A stretch of DNA of 38,301 nt from Rhizobium alarense. Its GTDB lineage: Bacteria > Pseudomonadota > Alphaproteobacteria > Rhizobiales > Rhizobiaceae. The stretch lies in the NCBI RefSeq assembly GCF_021555155.1, contig NZ_JAKGBU010000052.1, forward strand, positions 1 through 38,301. The letters run 5' to 3'. Positions within the stretch are counted from its first letter, which is position 1. Every line of letters begins with the position of its first letter. Shown here in pieces: positions 14,579 through 24,657 of this stretch. The position numbers and the translations under genes were made by a program. The notes under the pieces were generated by a model. It saw nothing but the letters and a program-made list of their open reading frames with translations, ran no database searches and was not told where the DNA came from.

Positions 14579-14851
14579 ATGACTGCAAGACCGAAGGACA
14601 TGCCGGAACCCGTACAGGAGCGGGAGGTCAAGCTTTTCCGCAACGGTCGCAACCAGGCGGTCCGCATTCCCGTGGAGTTCGAGCTGCCGGGCAAGGAGGC
14701 CGTCATGCGCAAGGAGGGCGATCGGCTGATCATCGAGCCGAAGCGCGAGAAGCTGGGGCTGTTCGAGTGGCTCGCCACGCTGGAACCGCTGGAAGACGAG
14801 TTTCCGGACGTCGATGACGGACTGTTGCCGCTTAGGGATGTAGACCTTTGA
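14579..14851 (+). CDS. vapB: VapB/VagC antitoxin, AbrB fold
   Basis: The 90-residue protein is a SpoVT-AbrB swapped-hairpin antitoxin: residues 17-55 read REVKLFRNGRNQAVRIPVEFELPGKEAVMRKEGDRLIIEP, the family's DNA-binding beta unit. The acidic C-terminus (EPLEDEFPDVDDGLLPLRDVDL) is the likely toxin-binding segment. I start it at 14579 because GGAGG lies 5 bases before that ATG; 14567 is in frame but unsupported. Its TGA overlaps the vapC start codon. It heads a chain of overlapping genes that continues into the GFA and peptidase genes. Confidence 0.9.
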   Translation: MTARPKDMPEPVQEREVKLFRNGRNQAVRIPVEFELPGKEAVMRKEGDRLIIEPKREKLGLFEWLATLEPLEDEFPDVDDGLLPLRDVDL

Positions 14852-15264
14852 ACGTCCATCGCTACATGCTCGACACCAATATTGTCTCGGACATGGTGCG
14901 AAACCCGGAGGGTGTGGCTGTCGCGCGAGGCAAGGCCGCAGGCGCAGGCAGCCTCTGTCTCAGCGCCGTGACCGTCTGCGAATTGCGCTTTGGTGTGAAA
15001 AAGAAAGGGGCGACGACATTGTCGGATCGGGTAGAGGCATTTTTGTCGACTGTCCCGGCCATACCGCTGGAGCCGGAGGTCAGTGAGCGGTTCGCCGAAA
15101 TTCGCTATGATCTGGAGCGCAAAGGCACGCCGATCGGCCCCTTCGATATGCTGATCGCCGCCCACGCCCTCTCGCTCGACCTCACCCTCGTCACCGCCAA
15201 TATCCGCGAGTTCTCCCGCGTCGAGGGTCTCAAGGTCGAGAACTGGATGGAGGCCGCGCGATGA
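14848..15264 (+). CDS. vapC: VapC PIN-domain ribonuclease toxin
   Basis: VapC toxins are Mg-dependent PIN-domain RNases; studied ones cut tRNA or rRNA. The four acidic positions fit: D9 (MLDTN), E45 (TVCELRFG), D in GPFDMLIAAHAL and the VTANIREF segment near residue 120. Length 138 is normal. The start appears to be TTG at 14848, overlapping the vapB stop, with AGGGA upstream. The ATG at 14866 would cut the first strand just ahead of the catalytic LDTN and has no ribosome site. Its own TGA overlaps the ATG of the first GFA gene, so toxin and GFA translation are coupled. Confidence 0.9.
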   Translation: MNVHRYMLDTNIVSDMVRNPEGVAVARGKAAGAGSLCLSAVTVCELRFGVKKKGATTLSDRVEAFLSTVPAIPLEPEVSERFAEIRYDLERKGTPIGPFDMLIAAHALSLDLTLVTANIREFSRVEGLKVENWMEAAR

Positions 15265-15743
15265 CGACGCCCTTCTATACCGGCGGCTGCCAGTGCGGCG
15301 CCGTGCGTTTCCATGTCGAGGGCGCGCTCGGCGACGCCTCGGTCTGTCATTGCCGCATGTGCCAGAAGGCGAGCGGCAATTTCTACCTGCCGCTGGTTTC
15401 CGTCCACGACGCGAAACTCACCTGGACGCGCGGCGCGCCGAAGCGGTTCCGCTCGTCGAACCACGGCTATCGCGGCTTCTGCGCCGAGTGCGGCACGCCG
15501 CTGACCTACGAGGCGCCGGACGGGGTCGCGCTCACCATTGCCGCCTTCGACGATCCCGCCGAAATCGCGCCGCGCATCCAGTGGGGCATCGAGGCGAAGC
15601 TGCCCTATGTGGACGCCGTGCATACGCTGCCGGCCGAAGAGACGATGGCCGACCGGGATGCCGCCGCCTTCCTCGCCGATCTCGTCTCCTACCAGCATCC
15701 GGACCACGACACGGACGACTGGCCGCCGGAGGGCCGGCCATGA
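15261..15743 (+). CDS. GFA-family zinc protein, copy 1
   Basis: GFA (glutathione-dependent formaldehyde-activating enzyme-like, Mss4-like fold) proteins bind zinc through paired cysteines. Here these are [17 protein letters not shown] and CAECGTPL. The 160-residue protein is of usual length. Despite the family name, most members are uncharacterised and a role in formaldehyde detoxification should not be assumed. It overlaps vapC upstream and copy 2 downstream by 4 bases each. The C-terminal tail ends QHPDHDTDDWPPEG, a motif repeated in the next two genes. Confidence 0.9.
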   Translation: MTTPFYTGGCQCGAVRFHVEGALGDASVCHCRMCQKASGNFYLPLVSVHDAKLTWTRGAPKRFRSSNHGYRGFCAECGTPLTYEAPDGVALTIAAFDDPAEIAPRIQWGIEAKLPYVDAVHTLPAEETMADRDAAAFLADLVSYQHPDHDTDDWPPEGRP

Positions 15744-16231
15744 GCATTTCCCGCATCTATACCGGCGGCTGCCAGTGCGGCGCGGTGCGCTACCGTGTCG
15801 AGGGCACGCTTTCCGATCCGCATCTCTGCCACTGCCGCATGTGCCAGAAGGCGGCCGGCAACTATTTCCTGCCGCTCGCCAATGCGCCGCGCGAAAATTT
15901 CGGCCTGACGCGGGGCGAGCCGGGCTGGTTCCAGTCCTCCGAAATCGTGCGGCGCGGCTTCTGCCGCGATTGCGGCACGCCGCTGTTCTACGACGCGCCC
16001 GCTGCCGGCCACATCAACATCACGCTCGGCTCGCTCGACGACCCGGACGATCTGCGCCCGATCGCCCAGTCGGGCGTCGAATCGCGCGTCGTCTGGTTCG
16101 CCCATCTGCCGGACCTCCCCGAAAGCGAAAGCAATGCGGGAGACGAGGGCGCGCAACGCCACCTGACCATTCTCGAATCGAACCGCCAGCATCCCGACTA
16201 TGACACCGACCACTGGCCACCGGAGGACTGA
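15740..16231 (+). CDS. GFA-family zinc protein, copy 2
   Basis: The 163-residue product has the same zinc cysteine pattern as copy 1 ([25 protein letters not shown]) and the same tail (QHPDYDTDHWPPED). The region around residues 120-140 carries a short insertion (ESESNAGDEGAQ) not in the other copies. The ATG overlaps the preceding stop. Tandem duplication with clear divergence suggests separate substrates or partners. Confidence 0.9.
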   Translation: MSISRIYTGGCQCGAVRYRVEGTLSDPHLCHCRMCQKAAGNYFLPLANAPRENFGLTRGEPGWFQSSEIVRRGFCRDCGTPLFYDAPAAGHINITLGSLDDPDDLRPIAQSGVESRVVWFAHLPDLPESESNAGDEGAQRHLTILESNRQHPDYDTDHWPPED

Positions 16232-17656
<1,425 letters not shown>

Positions 17657-18091
17657 GATGACTTGGCCCGCATGCGGCAAGAGGCGGGAAGACCCCTCCC
17701 CAACCCCTCCCCACAAGGGGGAGGGGCTTAGGCGTCGGCACTCTCCCTCTTCTCCCCCGCGGGGAGAAGGTGGCCCGGAGGGCCGGATGAGGGGGCCGTC
17801 GCCGACCTTGCGGGCGGGGCTCCCCCTCATCGCCTCGCTTGCGCTCGGCACTTCTCCCCGGCGGGGAGAAGTGGGTGGCAGCATTTGCGACCTGCCTCCC
17901 TTTCCTATTGGCCACTGCTGGCGAGAACCGATCCCAATCCGGCCCCGCAGCGCAGGGCTGCATCGTGGCGGTAGCACTTGGGCATGGAGCGAGCCGCGAG
18001 TCTTCTCCCCCCTTGTGGGGGAGACGGCCGGCAGGCCAGAGGGGGGCTTGCCCCACGGACGAACAAACGACCGTTCCCAGGGAGGGAACAC
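17657..18091. repeat. Cluster of intergenic palindromes (RIME-like)
   Basis: This 435-base gap has no gene but several GC-rich hairpins: CCCCTCCCC/GGGGAGGGG (17704-17726), CTTCTCCCC/GGGGAGAAG (17749-17769), an 11-base CACTTCTCCCC arm (17849-17873) and TCTCCCCC/GGGGGAGA (18004-18024). GATGAGGGGG (17786-17795) is also complementary to CCCCCTCATC (17822-17831), so 17749-17873 can fold as one large structure made of two inverted units. Elements of this style are common in rhizobial intergenic regions (RIME-like). They may affect mRNA ends or just be passengers. Confidence 0.8.
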
Positions 18092-19708
18092 ATGAGAAAA
18101 GACCGCATCCACCTCTTCGACACCACGCTGCGCGACGGCCAGCAGACGCCCGGCATCGACTTCTCCGTCGAGGACAAGATCGCCATTGCCCGCATGCTGG
18201 ACGAGTTCGGCCTCGACTATGTCGAGGGCGGCTATCCGGGCGCCAACCCGACCGACACCGCCTTCTTCTCGAAGAAGCGCACCGGCGGCGCGAAATTCGT
18301 CGCCTTCGGCATGACGAAGCGGGCCGGCATCTCGGCCTCGAACGATCCGGGGCTCGCCGCGCTGCTCGGCGCGAAGAGCGATGCGATCTGTCTCGTCGCC
18401 AAGAGCTGGGACTACCACGTGCGCGTGGCGCTCGGCTGTTCCAACGAGGAGAACCTCGAGAGCATCGCGGAATCGGTCAAGGCCGTGGTCGCCTCGGGCC
18501 GCGAGGCGATGGTCGACTGCGAGCATTTCTTCGACGGCTGCAAGGCCAATCCCGCCTATGCGCTCGCCTGTGCGACGACCGCCTTCAGGGCCGGCGCCCG
18601 CTGGGTCGTGCTTTGCGACACGAATGGCGGCACCCAGCCGCCGGAGGTGCGGGCGATCGTCGAGGCGGTCATCGCCGCCGGCGTGCCGGGCGGCAATCTC
18701 GGCATCCACGCCCACAACGACACTGGCCAGGCGGTCGCCAACTCGCTCGCCGCCGTCGAGGCCGGCGTGCGGCAGGTCCAGGGCACGCTGAACGGCATCG
18801 GCGAGCGCTGCGGCAACGCGAATCTCGTGACGCTGATCCCGACGCTGCTCCTGAAGGAGACCTATGCCGAGCGCTTCGAGCTGGCGATCGACCGCGAGCG
18901 GCTGGCCGGGCTTACCAAGCTTGCGCATGAATTCGACGAATTGCTCAACCGCTCGCCGGACCACCAGGCGCCCTATGTCGGCGCCTCCGCCTTCGCCACC
19001 AAGGCCGGCATCCACGCCTCGGCGCTCCTCAAGGACCCGCGCACCTACGAGCATGTGACGCCGGAAAGCGTCGGCAACCTGCGCAAGGTCATGGTCTCCG
19101 ACCAGGGCGGCAAGGCGAATTTCATCAACGCGCTGAAGCTGCGCGGCATCACGGTCGCCAGGGACGATCCGAAGCTCGACCGGCTGATCGAGATCGTCAA
19201 GGAGCGCGAGGCGACCGGCTATGCCTATGAGGGGGCCGATGCGAGCTTCGCGCTGCTCGCCCACCGCACGCTGGGGTCCGTGCCGGATTTCTTCCACGTC
19301 GACAGTTTTCGCGTGATGGTCGAGCGGCGCTACGACGCCAACGGCAACCTGAAGACGGTTTCCGAGGCCGTGGTGAAGGTCGTGGTCGACGGCGAGACGA
19401 TGATGTCGGTCGCCGAGGGCCACGGCCCGGTCAATGCGCTGGACTTGGCACTCAGGAAGGATCTCGGCAAGTACCAGACGGAGATCGCCGACCTCGAGCT
19501 CGCCGACTACAAGGTGCGCATCCTCAACGGCGGCACCGAGGCGATCACCCGCGTGCTGATCGAGTCCACGGACGCCAGCGGTGCGCGCTGGTGGACGGTC
19601 GGCGTCTCCGACAACATCATCGACGCGTCGTTCCAGGCGCTGATGGACAGCATCGTCTACAAGCTGCTCAAGAACCGCGGCGAGGCGGGGCGCGTGGCGG
19701 CGGAGTAG
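18092..19708 (+). CDS. cimA: Citramalate synthase CimA
   Basis: CimA condenses pyruvate and acetyl-CoA to (R)-citramalate, the threonine-independent entry into isoleucine synthesis. The N-terminal barrel begins HLFDTTLRDGQQTPGIDF, with the metal and catalytic arginine-aspartate pair of the HMG-CoA-lyase-like family. The metal histidines are in GIHAHNDTG and the motif GIGERCGNANL follows. The C-terminal third is the regulatory LeuA dimerisation domain. The length (538) and sequence fit the long CimA class (TIGR00977-like) better than LeuA. GGGAGGG precedes the ATG. Feedback control by isoleucine is a known family trait, not shown here. Confidence 0.92.
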   Translation: MRKDRIHLFDTTLRDGQQTPGIDFSVEDKIAIARMLDEFGLDYVEGGYPGANPTDTAFFSKKRTGGAKFVAFGMTKRAGISASNDPGLAALLGAKSDAICLVAKSWDYHVRVALGCSNEENLESIAESVKAVVASGREAMVDCEHFFDGCKANPAYALACATTAFRAGARWVVLCDTNGGTQPPEVRAIVEAVIAAGVPGGNLGIHAHNDTGQAVANSLAAVEAGVRQVQGTLNGIGERCGNANLVTLIPTLLLKETYAERFELAIDRERLAGLTKLAHEFDELLNRSPDHQAPYVGASAFATKAGIHASALLKDPRTYEHVTPESVGNLRKVMVSDQGGKANFINALKLRGITVARDDPKLDRLIEIVKEREATGYAYEGADASFALLAHRTLGSVPDFFHVDSFRVMVERRYDANGNLKTVSEAVVKVVVDGETMMSVAEGHGPVNALDLALRKDLGKYQTEIADLELADYKVRILNGGTEAITRVLIESTDASGARWWTVGVSDNIIDASFQALMDSIVYKLLKNRGEAGRVAAE

Positions 19709-19721
19709 GCGCGCGCCCGGA

Positions 19722-19759
19722 TTGCAGTCGGGTGTAGGCAATGCCATATTGATGTCTAC
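19722..19759 (+). promoter_or_regulatory. Weak promoter of the second vapBC
   Basis: TTGCAG (19722-19727) and CATATT (19745-19750) are 17 bases apart. GTAG (19734-19737) and CTAC (19756-19759) flank the -10 as short inverted arms, a possible antitoxin operator. Both matches are modest. Confidence 0.35.
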
Positions 19760-19769
19760 GGAGGTTGCA

Positions 19770-20009
19770 ATGGCGCTCAACATTCGCAGCAGGAAGGTGA
19801 ACGAGCTCGCCGGCGAACTCGCGGCGAAGCGGCACGTCACCAAGACGGAAGCCGTCCGCATTGCGCTGGAAAACGAGTTGCGGCGGTCGGAAGACAAGGT
19901 GCCCTTGCGTGAGAAGATCAAGCATTTGCAGGAGCGCGTGGCTGCCTATCCGGACACGGGCCTCGAAGCGGACAAGGCGTTTTTCGACGAGCTAAGCGGC
20001 GAATACTGA
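19770..20009 (+). CDS. PSK-type VapB antitoxin
   Basis: The 79-residue protein resembles the PSK operon/VapB antitoxins of the ribbon-helix-helix type (PF07704-like): ALNIRSRKVNELAGELAAKRHVTKTEAVRIALENEL forms the DNA-binding half, followed by a Lys/Glu helix and DKAFFDELSGEY. The start at 19770 follows GGAGG by 5 bases; the ATG at 19752 is in frame but lacks a site. Its stop overlaps the following PIN toxin start (TGATG). It is unrelated in fold to the AbrB-type VapB at 14579. Confidence 0.88.
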   Translation: MALNIRSRKVNELAGELAAKRHVTKTEAVRIALENELRRSEDKVPLREKIKHLQERVAAYPDTGLEADKAFFDELSGEY

Positions 20010-20434
20010 TGTTCGTCGATGCGTCCGTCATCATCGCGATCCTGACGAGGGAGCCGCAGGCGGATGCCTGCGAGCGCGCCCTGCAGGCGGGCAAGGCTGG
20101 CCGTAATGTGACGAATGTTCTGGCTGTGTGGGAGGCTGCTGCGGCACTCCTTCGGAAGAAGCAGATGCCCATCCTGGCCGCAAATTCCGTGATCTCGGAC
20201 TTCCTGGAAGCCGGCGACATAGAGGTTCTGTCCATCGACGAGCATCACCGGTTGGCGGCGATGGTGGCTTTCGAGGCCTATGGCAGGCATGCCTATGGCG
20301 GCGTCGACAGAAACCGGGCGCTGAATATGGCGGATTGCTTCCACTATGCGGTTGCTCGCGGCGAAGGCGTTCCGATGCTGTCGCTCGATGCCGGTTTCGC
20401 ACTCACGGATATTTCCGTCGTTGAAATCGGTTGA
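20009..20434 (+). CDS. vapC: VapC PIN-domain toxin, second pair
   Basis: The 141-residue PIN protein starts MFVDASVIIAIL with the first acidic residue D4. E is found in AVWEAAAALL, D in LNMADCFHYAVARGEG, and D in LSLDAGF near the end. These fit a Mg-dependent RNase toxin paired with the preceding antitoxin. It belongs to a different branch from the VapC at 14848. No neighbouring gene overlaps its 3' end, and 109 bases separate it from rarD. Confidence 0.88.
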   Translation: MFVDASVIIAILTREPQADACERALQAGKAGRNVTNVLAVWEAAAALLRKKQMPILAANSVISDFLEAGDIEVLSIDEHHRLAAMVAFEAYGRHAYGGVDRNRALNMADCFHYAVARGEGVPMLSLDAGFALTDISVVEIG

Positions 20435-20543
20435 TCGGCATTCGACATTTGCCGCCGCCCATCCTTCACCGAAATGAATTGGTGCATTCGTCCGGCTTGG
20501 CGTACCACCACCGAAAACCCACAAATCGACGGGACGGAACACC

Positions 20544-21488
20544 ATGGCCGACGCGAAATCACCTTCCGCCGCGGAAAGCGGCGATTCGCCGCGCGGTTTC
20601 GCCTTCGCGCTGACGGCCTATCTGCTCTGGGGCTTCCTGCCCTTCTTCATGAAGGCCGTCGCCCATATTCCGGCGACGGAGGTCGTTGCGCACCGCATCG
20701 TCTGGTCCGTGCCGATCGCCGGCCTCGTGCTCGTCGTGCTCGGCCGGACGGCCGACATCCGGGCGGCGCTCGTCTCGCCGCGCATGCTCGGCATGGCGAC
20801 GCTGACGGCGGCGCTCATCACCGTCAACTGGGGCATCTATGTCTGGTCGATCGGCGCGGGGCGGGCGATCGAGACGGCGCTCGGCTACTACATCAATCCG
20901 CTCTTTTCGATCTTCCTCGGCGCCGTCATCCTCAAGGAGCGCATGACGCGGGCGCAGATGGCCGCCGTGGCGCTTGCCGCCGTCGCCGTCGCGATCCTGG
21001 CGGTCGATGCCGGCGGCATGCCCTGGGTTTCCATCGGGCTCTGCGTCACCTGGGGCTTCTACGCCTTCTTCCGCAAGACGCTGCCGATCGGCCCGAACCA
21101 GGGCTTCTTCCTCGAGGTGCTGCTGCTGAGCGTGCCGGCCATCGGCTACATCCTCTGGCTGGAGGTCGGCGGCCAGGGCCATTTCGGCGATACCGGTCTG
21201 TCCGACATGCTGTTGCTGCTCGCCTGCGGCCTCGTCACCGCCGTGCCGCTGATGATCTACGCCAACGGTGCGAAGCTGCTGAAACTCTCGACGATCGGCA
21301 TCATGCAGTATATCGCGCCGACGATGATCTTCGTCATCGCCGTCTTCGTCTTCCGCGAGCCGTTCGGCCCCGCCAAGCTCGCCGCCTTCGTGCTGATCTG
21401 GTCGGCACTCGTCATCTATTCGACGTCGATGCTGCGCACCGCCAGGGCGCGCCGCGCGGCCGAATCCGTCCTGAAGCCGGCAGAGTAG
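20544..21488 (+). CDS. rarD: RarD-like EamA-family permease
   Basis: This 314-residue membrane protein has about ten hydrophobic segments in two EamA repeats. RarD hallmarks are LTAYLLWGFLPFFMKAV, VVAHRIVWSVP, ALGYYINPLFSIFLGAVILKERMT and the late LSTIGIMQYIAPTMIF. The real role of RarD is poorly known; EamA relatives export metabolites or amino acids. It ends 7 bases before the convergent LOG gene. Confidence 0.9.
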   Translation: MADAKSPSAAESGDSPRGFAFALTAYLLWGFLPFFMKAVAHIPATEVVAHRIVWSVPIAGLVLVVLGRTADIRAALVSPRMLGMATLTAALITVNWGIYVWSIGAGRAIETALGYYINPLFSIFLGAVILKERMTRAQMAAVALAAVAVAILAVDAGGMPWVSIGLCVTWGFYAFFRKTLPIGPNQGFFLEVLLLSVPAIGYILWLEVGGQGHFGDTGLSDMLLLLACGLVTAVPLMIYANGAKLLKLSTIGIMQYIAPTMIFVIAVFVFREPFGPAKLAAFVLIWSALVIYSTSMLRTARARRAAESVLKPAE

Positions 21489-21495
21489 GGATGTA

Positions 21496-22116
21496 TCAGA
21501 GGCGGGCGATGATCTCGCTCTCGCCGGCACGGTCCACGTCGCTCGACCAATGATCGAGCAGCGCCGGCACGATTTCCTCCGCCTCGTCGATGACGAGCGG
21601 CTGCACGAGATGGGCGGTGTGGATGAAGCCGGTCTCGCTCATGTGGCGGATCAGCTTCAGCATCGGATCCCAGAAGCCGTTGATGTTGGCGAAGACCATC
21701 GGCTTGCGGTGGCGCCCGAGCTGCGCCCAGGTCATGACCTCGACGATCTCCTCCAGCGTGCCGATGCCGCCGGGCAGCGCCACGAAGGCGTCGGCGCGCT
21801 CGAACATCTTGTGCTTGCGCTCGTGCATGTCCGGCGTGACGATCAGTTCGGAAAGCTGGCCGAGCGAATGACGCGTGGCCTCCATATCCATGAGAAACTG
21901 CGGTATAATGCCGGTGACGCGGCCGCCGCCTGCCAGCACGCCGCTTGCGACGGCGCCCATGATGCCCTTCGTGCCGCCGCCATAGACGAGCCGCAGATGG
22001 TTGTCGGCGATCGATTTGCCGAGCGTGCGGCCGGCGGCGAGGAAGGCGGCATCCCGCCCGGGCTGGGAGCCGCAATAGACGCAGATGGATCGAATCGGCA
22101 GGGCATGGTCGCTCAT
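21496..22116 (-). CDS. LOG-family Rossmann protein
   Basis: The 206-residue protein belongs to the LOG/TIGR00730 family (cytokinin riboside 5'-monophosphate phosphoribohydrolase or related nucleotide hydrolase). It has the family PGGxGTxxE motif (LPGGIGTLEEI) and the preceding MHERKHKMF, plus VYCGS at the N-terminus and YGGGTKGIMG. In bacteria, members hydrolyse AMP or pyrimidine/purine nucleotides to base and ribose 5-phosphate; plant-associated ones may yield cytokinin. Substrate undecided here. It starts with GGAA upstream. Confidence 0.88.
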   Translation of the reverse strand: MSDHALPIRSICVYCGSQPGRDAAFLAAGRTLGKSIADNHLRLVYGGGTKGIMGAVASGVLAGGGRVTGIIPQFLMDMEATRHSLGQLSELIVTPDMHERKHKMFERADAFVALPGGIGTLEEIVEVMTWAQLGRHRKPMVFANINGFWDPMLKLIRHMSETGFIHTAHLVQPLVIDEAEEIVPALLDHWSSDVDRAGESEIIARL

Positions 22117-22275
22117 GGTTCCGATTGAGCCATCCGGAACGGCATGCGGTCAAGAAAAATGACGGAAAAGCCCGCCGTCTGCGACTGCGCACACCGCCTG
22201 AGCTTGTGGAAACCCTCGGGAATCGCTAGCAATTTTTGAAGGGGAATGCGGGAATCCGCGTGGAGTGAGCGAGAG

Positions 22276-24516
22276 ATGAAAAACAAGACCGGCCTGGTGG
22301 CTCTGATCGTGCTGGCGGTGGCGACGCTGCTCATGATCTTCCTGGTGCTGCCGAACATCACGTCCGGCGACAAGGCGGAGACCCCGTCCGACCCCGCGGC
22401 CGGCCAGTCTGCGGCGACCGGGACCGGCGAGACGACGACGGCCGACGGCAAGCAGGCCCGCGCCGGCCAGGCGGCCGACGGTACGGCCGACGTCGCTGCC
22501 ACCCCGACGACGGAAGAGAAGCCGGCGGGAACGGAAAGCGCCGCCGACTGGACGACCCCCGCATTCGACGTGCTGCGTGTCGAGCCGGACGGCTCCACGG
22601 TCGTCGCGGGCCGGGCGGAACCCAACAAGAAGCTTGAAATCCTGAGCGGCGACACGGTCGTCGCGACGACCGACGTCGGGCCGTCCGGCGACTTCGCGGC
22701 CGTCTTCGACCAGCCGCTTGCGGCCGGCGATCACCAGCTGGTGCTTCGCATCCTCGGCGCGGAAGGCACGTCCAAGACCTCCGAGGAGGTGGCGACGGTC
22801 TCGGTGCCCAAGGACGGCAAGGGCGACCTGCTCGCCATGGTCTCCAAGCCCGGCAAGGCAAGCCGCCTGATCACGGTGCCGGAGGAGGCCGCGGCGTCCG
22901 CCGGGCAAGCCGGAACGGCCGTGGTCACGTCGACGGAGACGGGCACGGCGGAAAACGGCGAGCAGGCCGCGGCGGATACCTCCGGTACGCCGCCGGCAAC
23001 GGGCGAGTCCGGCACGGCGGAGACCGTGGCCGAGAGCGATGCTGCCGGCACGGATGTCGCTGCGGCCGATCCGTCAATGGCAGCGGCGGACGAGCCGCTG
23101 ACGGAAACGGGGGCCGCCGCCGGCAAGCCGCAGATCCGCGTTTCCGCCGTTGAGATCGAAGGCGACAGGATGTATGTCGCCGGCAATGCCAGGCCCGGCG
23201 CCGTCGTGCGCATCTATGCCAACGACAAGCTGGTGGGCGAACAGAAGGCCGACGCGGATGGCCACTACGTCATCGACGGCACGATGCCGCTTCCGGTGGG
23301 CAACAACACGATCCGCGCCGATGTCATGAGCCCGGACGGCTCGGCGGTGGAGCTGCGCGCGTCCGTGCCGTTCATGCGGCCGGAAGGCGACCAGGTCGCC
23401 GTCGTGGCGCAGGCCGAGGAGGCGCCGGGCGGCGCGATCCCGGCGCTGGGCCTCGTCGGCGGCGGCACGTTCGACAAGCTGCGCGGCGAGGCCAACAAGG
23501 CCGTCGCGCTTCTCTCCGGCCTTTATGCGGACGGCAGGCTGCCGACGGTCGAGGAACTGGCGGCGGCGCGTTCGGCGACGGAAATCGCGCTGAAGTCGCT
23601 CGCCGAGTTCCGGCCGTCGCCGGCCGAGGGCGAAGCCGCGGTCGACATCGCCGGCAAGGCATCGGCCGCCGCCGCGGCGGCGCTTGCCAGGCTGCAGGCG
23701 CTGCCGAAGGATGCCGCCGCGGTCGGCGATGCGATCGCGTCGATCGAGGCTTCGGTGAAGGAGGCGGTCGCGCCGAGCATGGATGCGGCGCAGGCCGTCG
23801 CCGACGCGGTGTCCGAAACGGCCGACCAGGGTCTTGCGGCGCTCGCGACGCAGGCGCGCGATCTCGCGGGCCAGTTCGAGGCACTCTTCGCATCCGGCCG
23901 CAATGCCTCGGCCGCGGAAATCCAGACGGCACGCAGTGCGCTCGAGGCCGCGTTGCGTCAGCTCGCGGCCTTCGCCGGCCCGGCGGACGGTGCGACGGCC
24001 GACGCCGAAGCCCTGCGTGCCTGGGCGCGCGCGAGCCTCGACGGCCTTGCGCGCGTGCCGGCCAACGCGGCCGCCGACGCCTACGGCCAGGCGCTCGCGG
24101 CGCTGCGCGAAGGCGCGAACCTCGCCGTGGCGGAAACATCGGCCGGTGAAATGCCCGCCGAAGAGCCGGCGACGGCGGAGGGCGGTGCCCAGGCGACGGC
24201 GGAAACGACCGGCCAGGACACGGCGGCGTCCGCGGCCGCCGCCTCCGGTGACGCGCAGCCCGAAACGGTGGAGCAGGCGCCGCTCCAGGAAAGCAAGAGC
24301 TCGGTCATCATCCGGCGCGGCGACACGCTCTGGCAGATCTCGCGGCGGGTCTACGGCCGCGGCGTGCGCTACACCACGATCTATCTCGCCAACCAGGACC
24401 AGATCCGCAATCCGGACCGCATCACGCCCGGCCAGGTGTTCGGCGTCCCGGACAGGGCCACAACACCGGACACCGAGGCCGAGCAGCTTCACCGCAAGCA
24501 TATGGAAGGCGGCTGA
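22276..24516 (+). CDS. Membrane-anchored LysM protein with Ig-like and helical repeats
   Basis: The 746-residue product has one N-terminal transmembrane helix (residues 6-26) and no cleavage site, so it is likely an inner-membrane protein facing the periplasm. Layout: Ala/Thr/Glu-rich linker (27-93); Ig-like domain (about 95-165); second linker; second Ig-like domain (about 285-368); helical segment (about 397-440) and a matching one (about 523-570); linker; LysM domain (about 675-727, GDTLWQISRRVYGRG to ITPGQVFGVPD). LysM binds peptidoglycan, so it may tie the membrane to the wall. I start at 22276 because it gives the anchor directly; 22246 is in frame. A strong terminator follows. Function otherwise unknown. 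Confidence 0.88.
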   Translation: MKNKTGLVALIVLAVATLLMIFLVLPNITSGDKAETPSDPAAGQSAATGTGETTTADGKQARAGQAADGTADVAATPTTEEKPAGTESAADWTTPAFDVLRVEPDGSTVVAGRAEPNKKLEILSGDTVVATTDVGPSGDFAAVFDQPLAAGDHQLVLRILGAEGTSKTSEEVATVSVPKDGKGDLLAMVSKPGKASRLITVPEEAAASAGQAGTAVVTSTETGTAENGEQAAADTSGTPPATGESGTAETVAESDAAGTDVAAADPSMAAADEPLTETGAAAGKPQIRVSAVEIEGDRMYVAGNARPGAVVRIYANDKLVGEQKADADGHYVIDGTMPLPVGNNTIRADVMSPDGSAVELRASVPFMRPEGDQVAVVAQAEEAPGGAIPALGLVGGGTFDKLRGEANKAVALLSGLYADGRLPTVEELAAARSATEIALKSLAEFRPSPAEGEAAVDIAGKASAAAAAALARLQALPKDAAAVGDAIASIEASVKEAVAPSMDAAQAVADAVSETADQGLAALATQARDLAGQFEALFASGRNASAAEIQTARSALEAALRQLAAFAGPADGATADAEALRAWARASLDGLARVPANAAADAYGQALAALREGANLAVAETSAGEMPAEEPATAEGGAQATAETTGQDTAASAAAASGDAQPETVEQAPLQESKSSVIIRRGDTLWQISRRVYGRGVRYTTIYLANQDQIRNPDRITPGQVFGVPDRATTPDTEAEQLHRKHMEGG

Positions 24517-24578
24517 CCGGTCCCGGATATACCGGCCGGGGCACATTGTATCCCGGCACGGGAACGCCTATCTAGCGC

Positions 24579-24614
24579 ATGCGGCGTCCCGCCCCGGGGC
24601 GCCGCATTTTTCTT
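24579..24614 (+). terminator. Rho-independent terminator of the LysM gene
   Basis: ATGCGGCG (24579-24586) and CGCCGCAT (24600-24607) form a perfect 8-bp stem with a GC-rich 13-base loop, followed by TTTTTCTT. It is 62 bases after the stop. The ABC transporter start is only about 45 bases beyond, so that gene's promoter must overlap this area. Confidence 0.8.
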
Positions 24615-24657
24615 GGAATATCTCGACCGGTCCTTGAAGCCGGTGCCGGAGGCAAGC

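Noticed and set aside
17704-18024. CRISPR array
   Set aside because: The repeats are palindromes of different sizes and irregular spacing without spacers of constant length.
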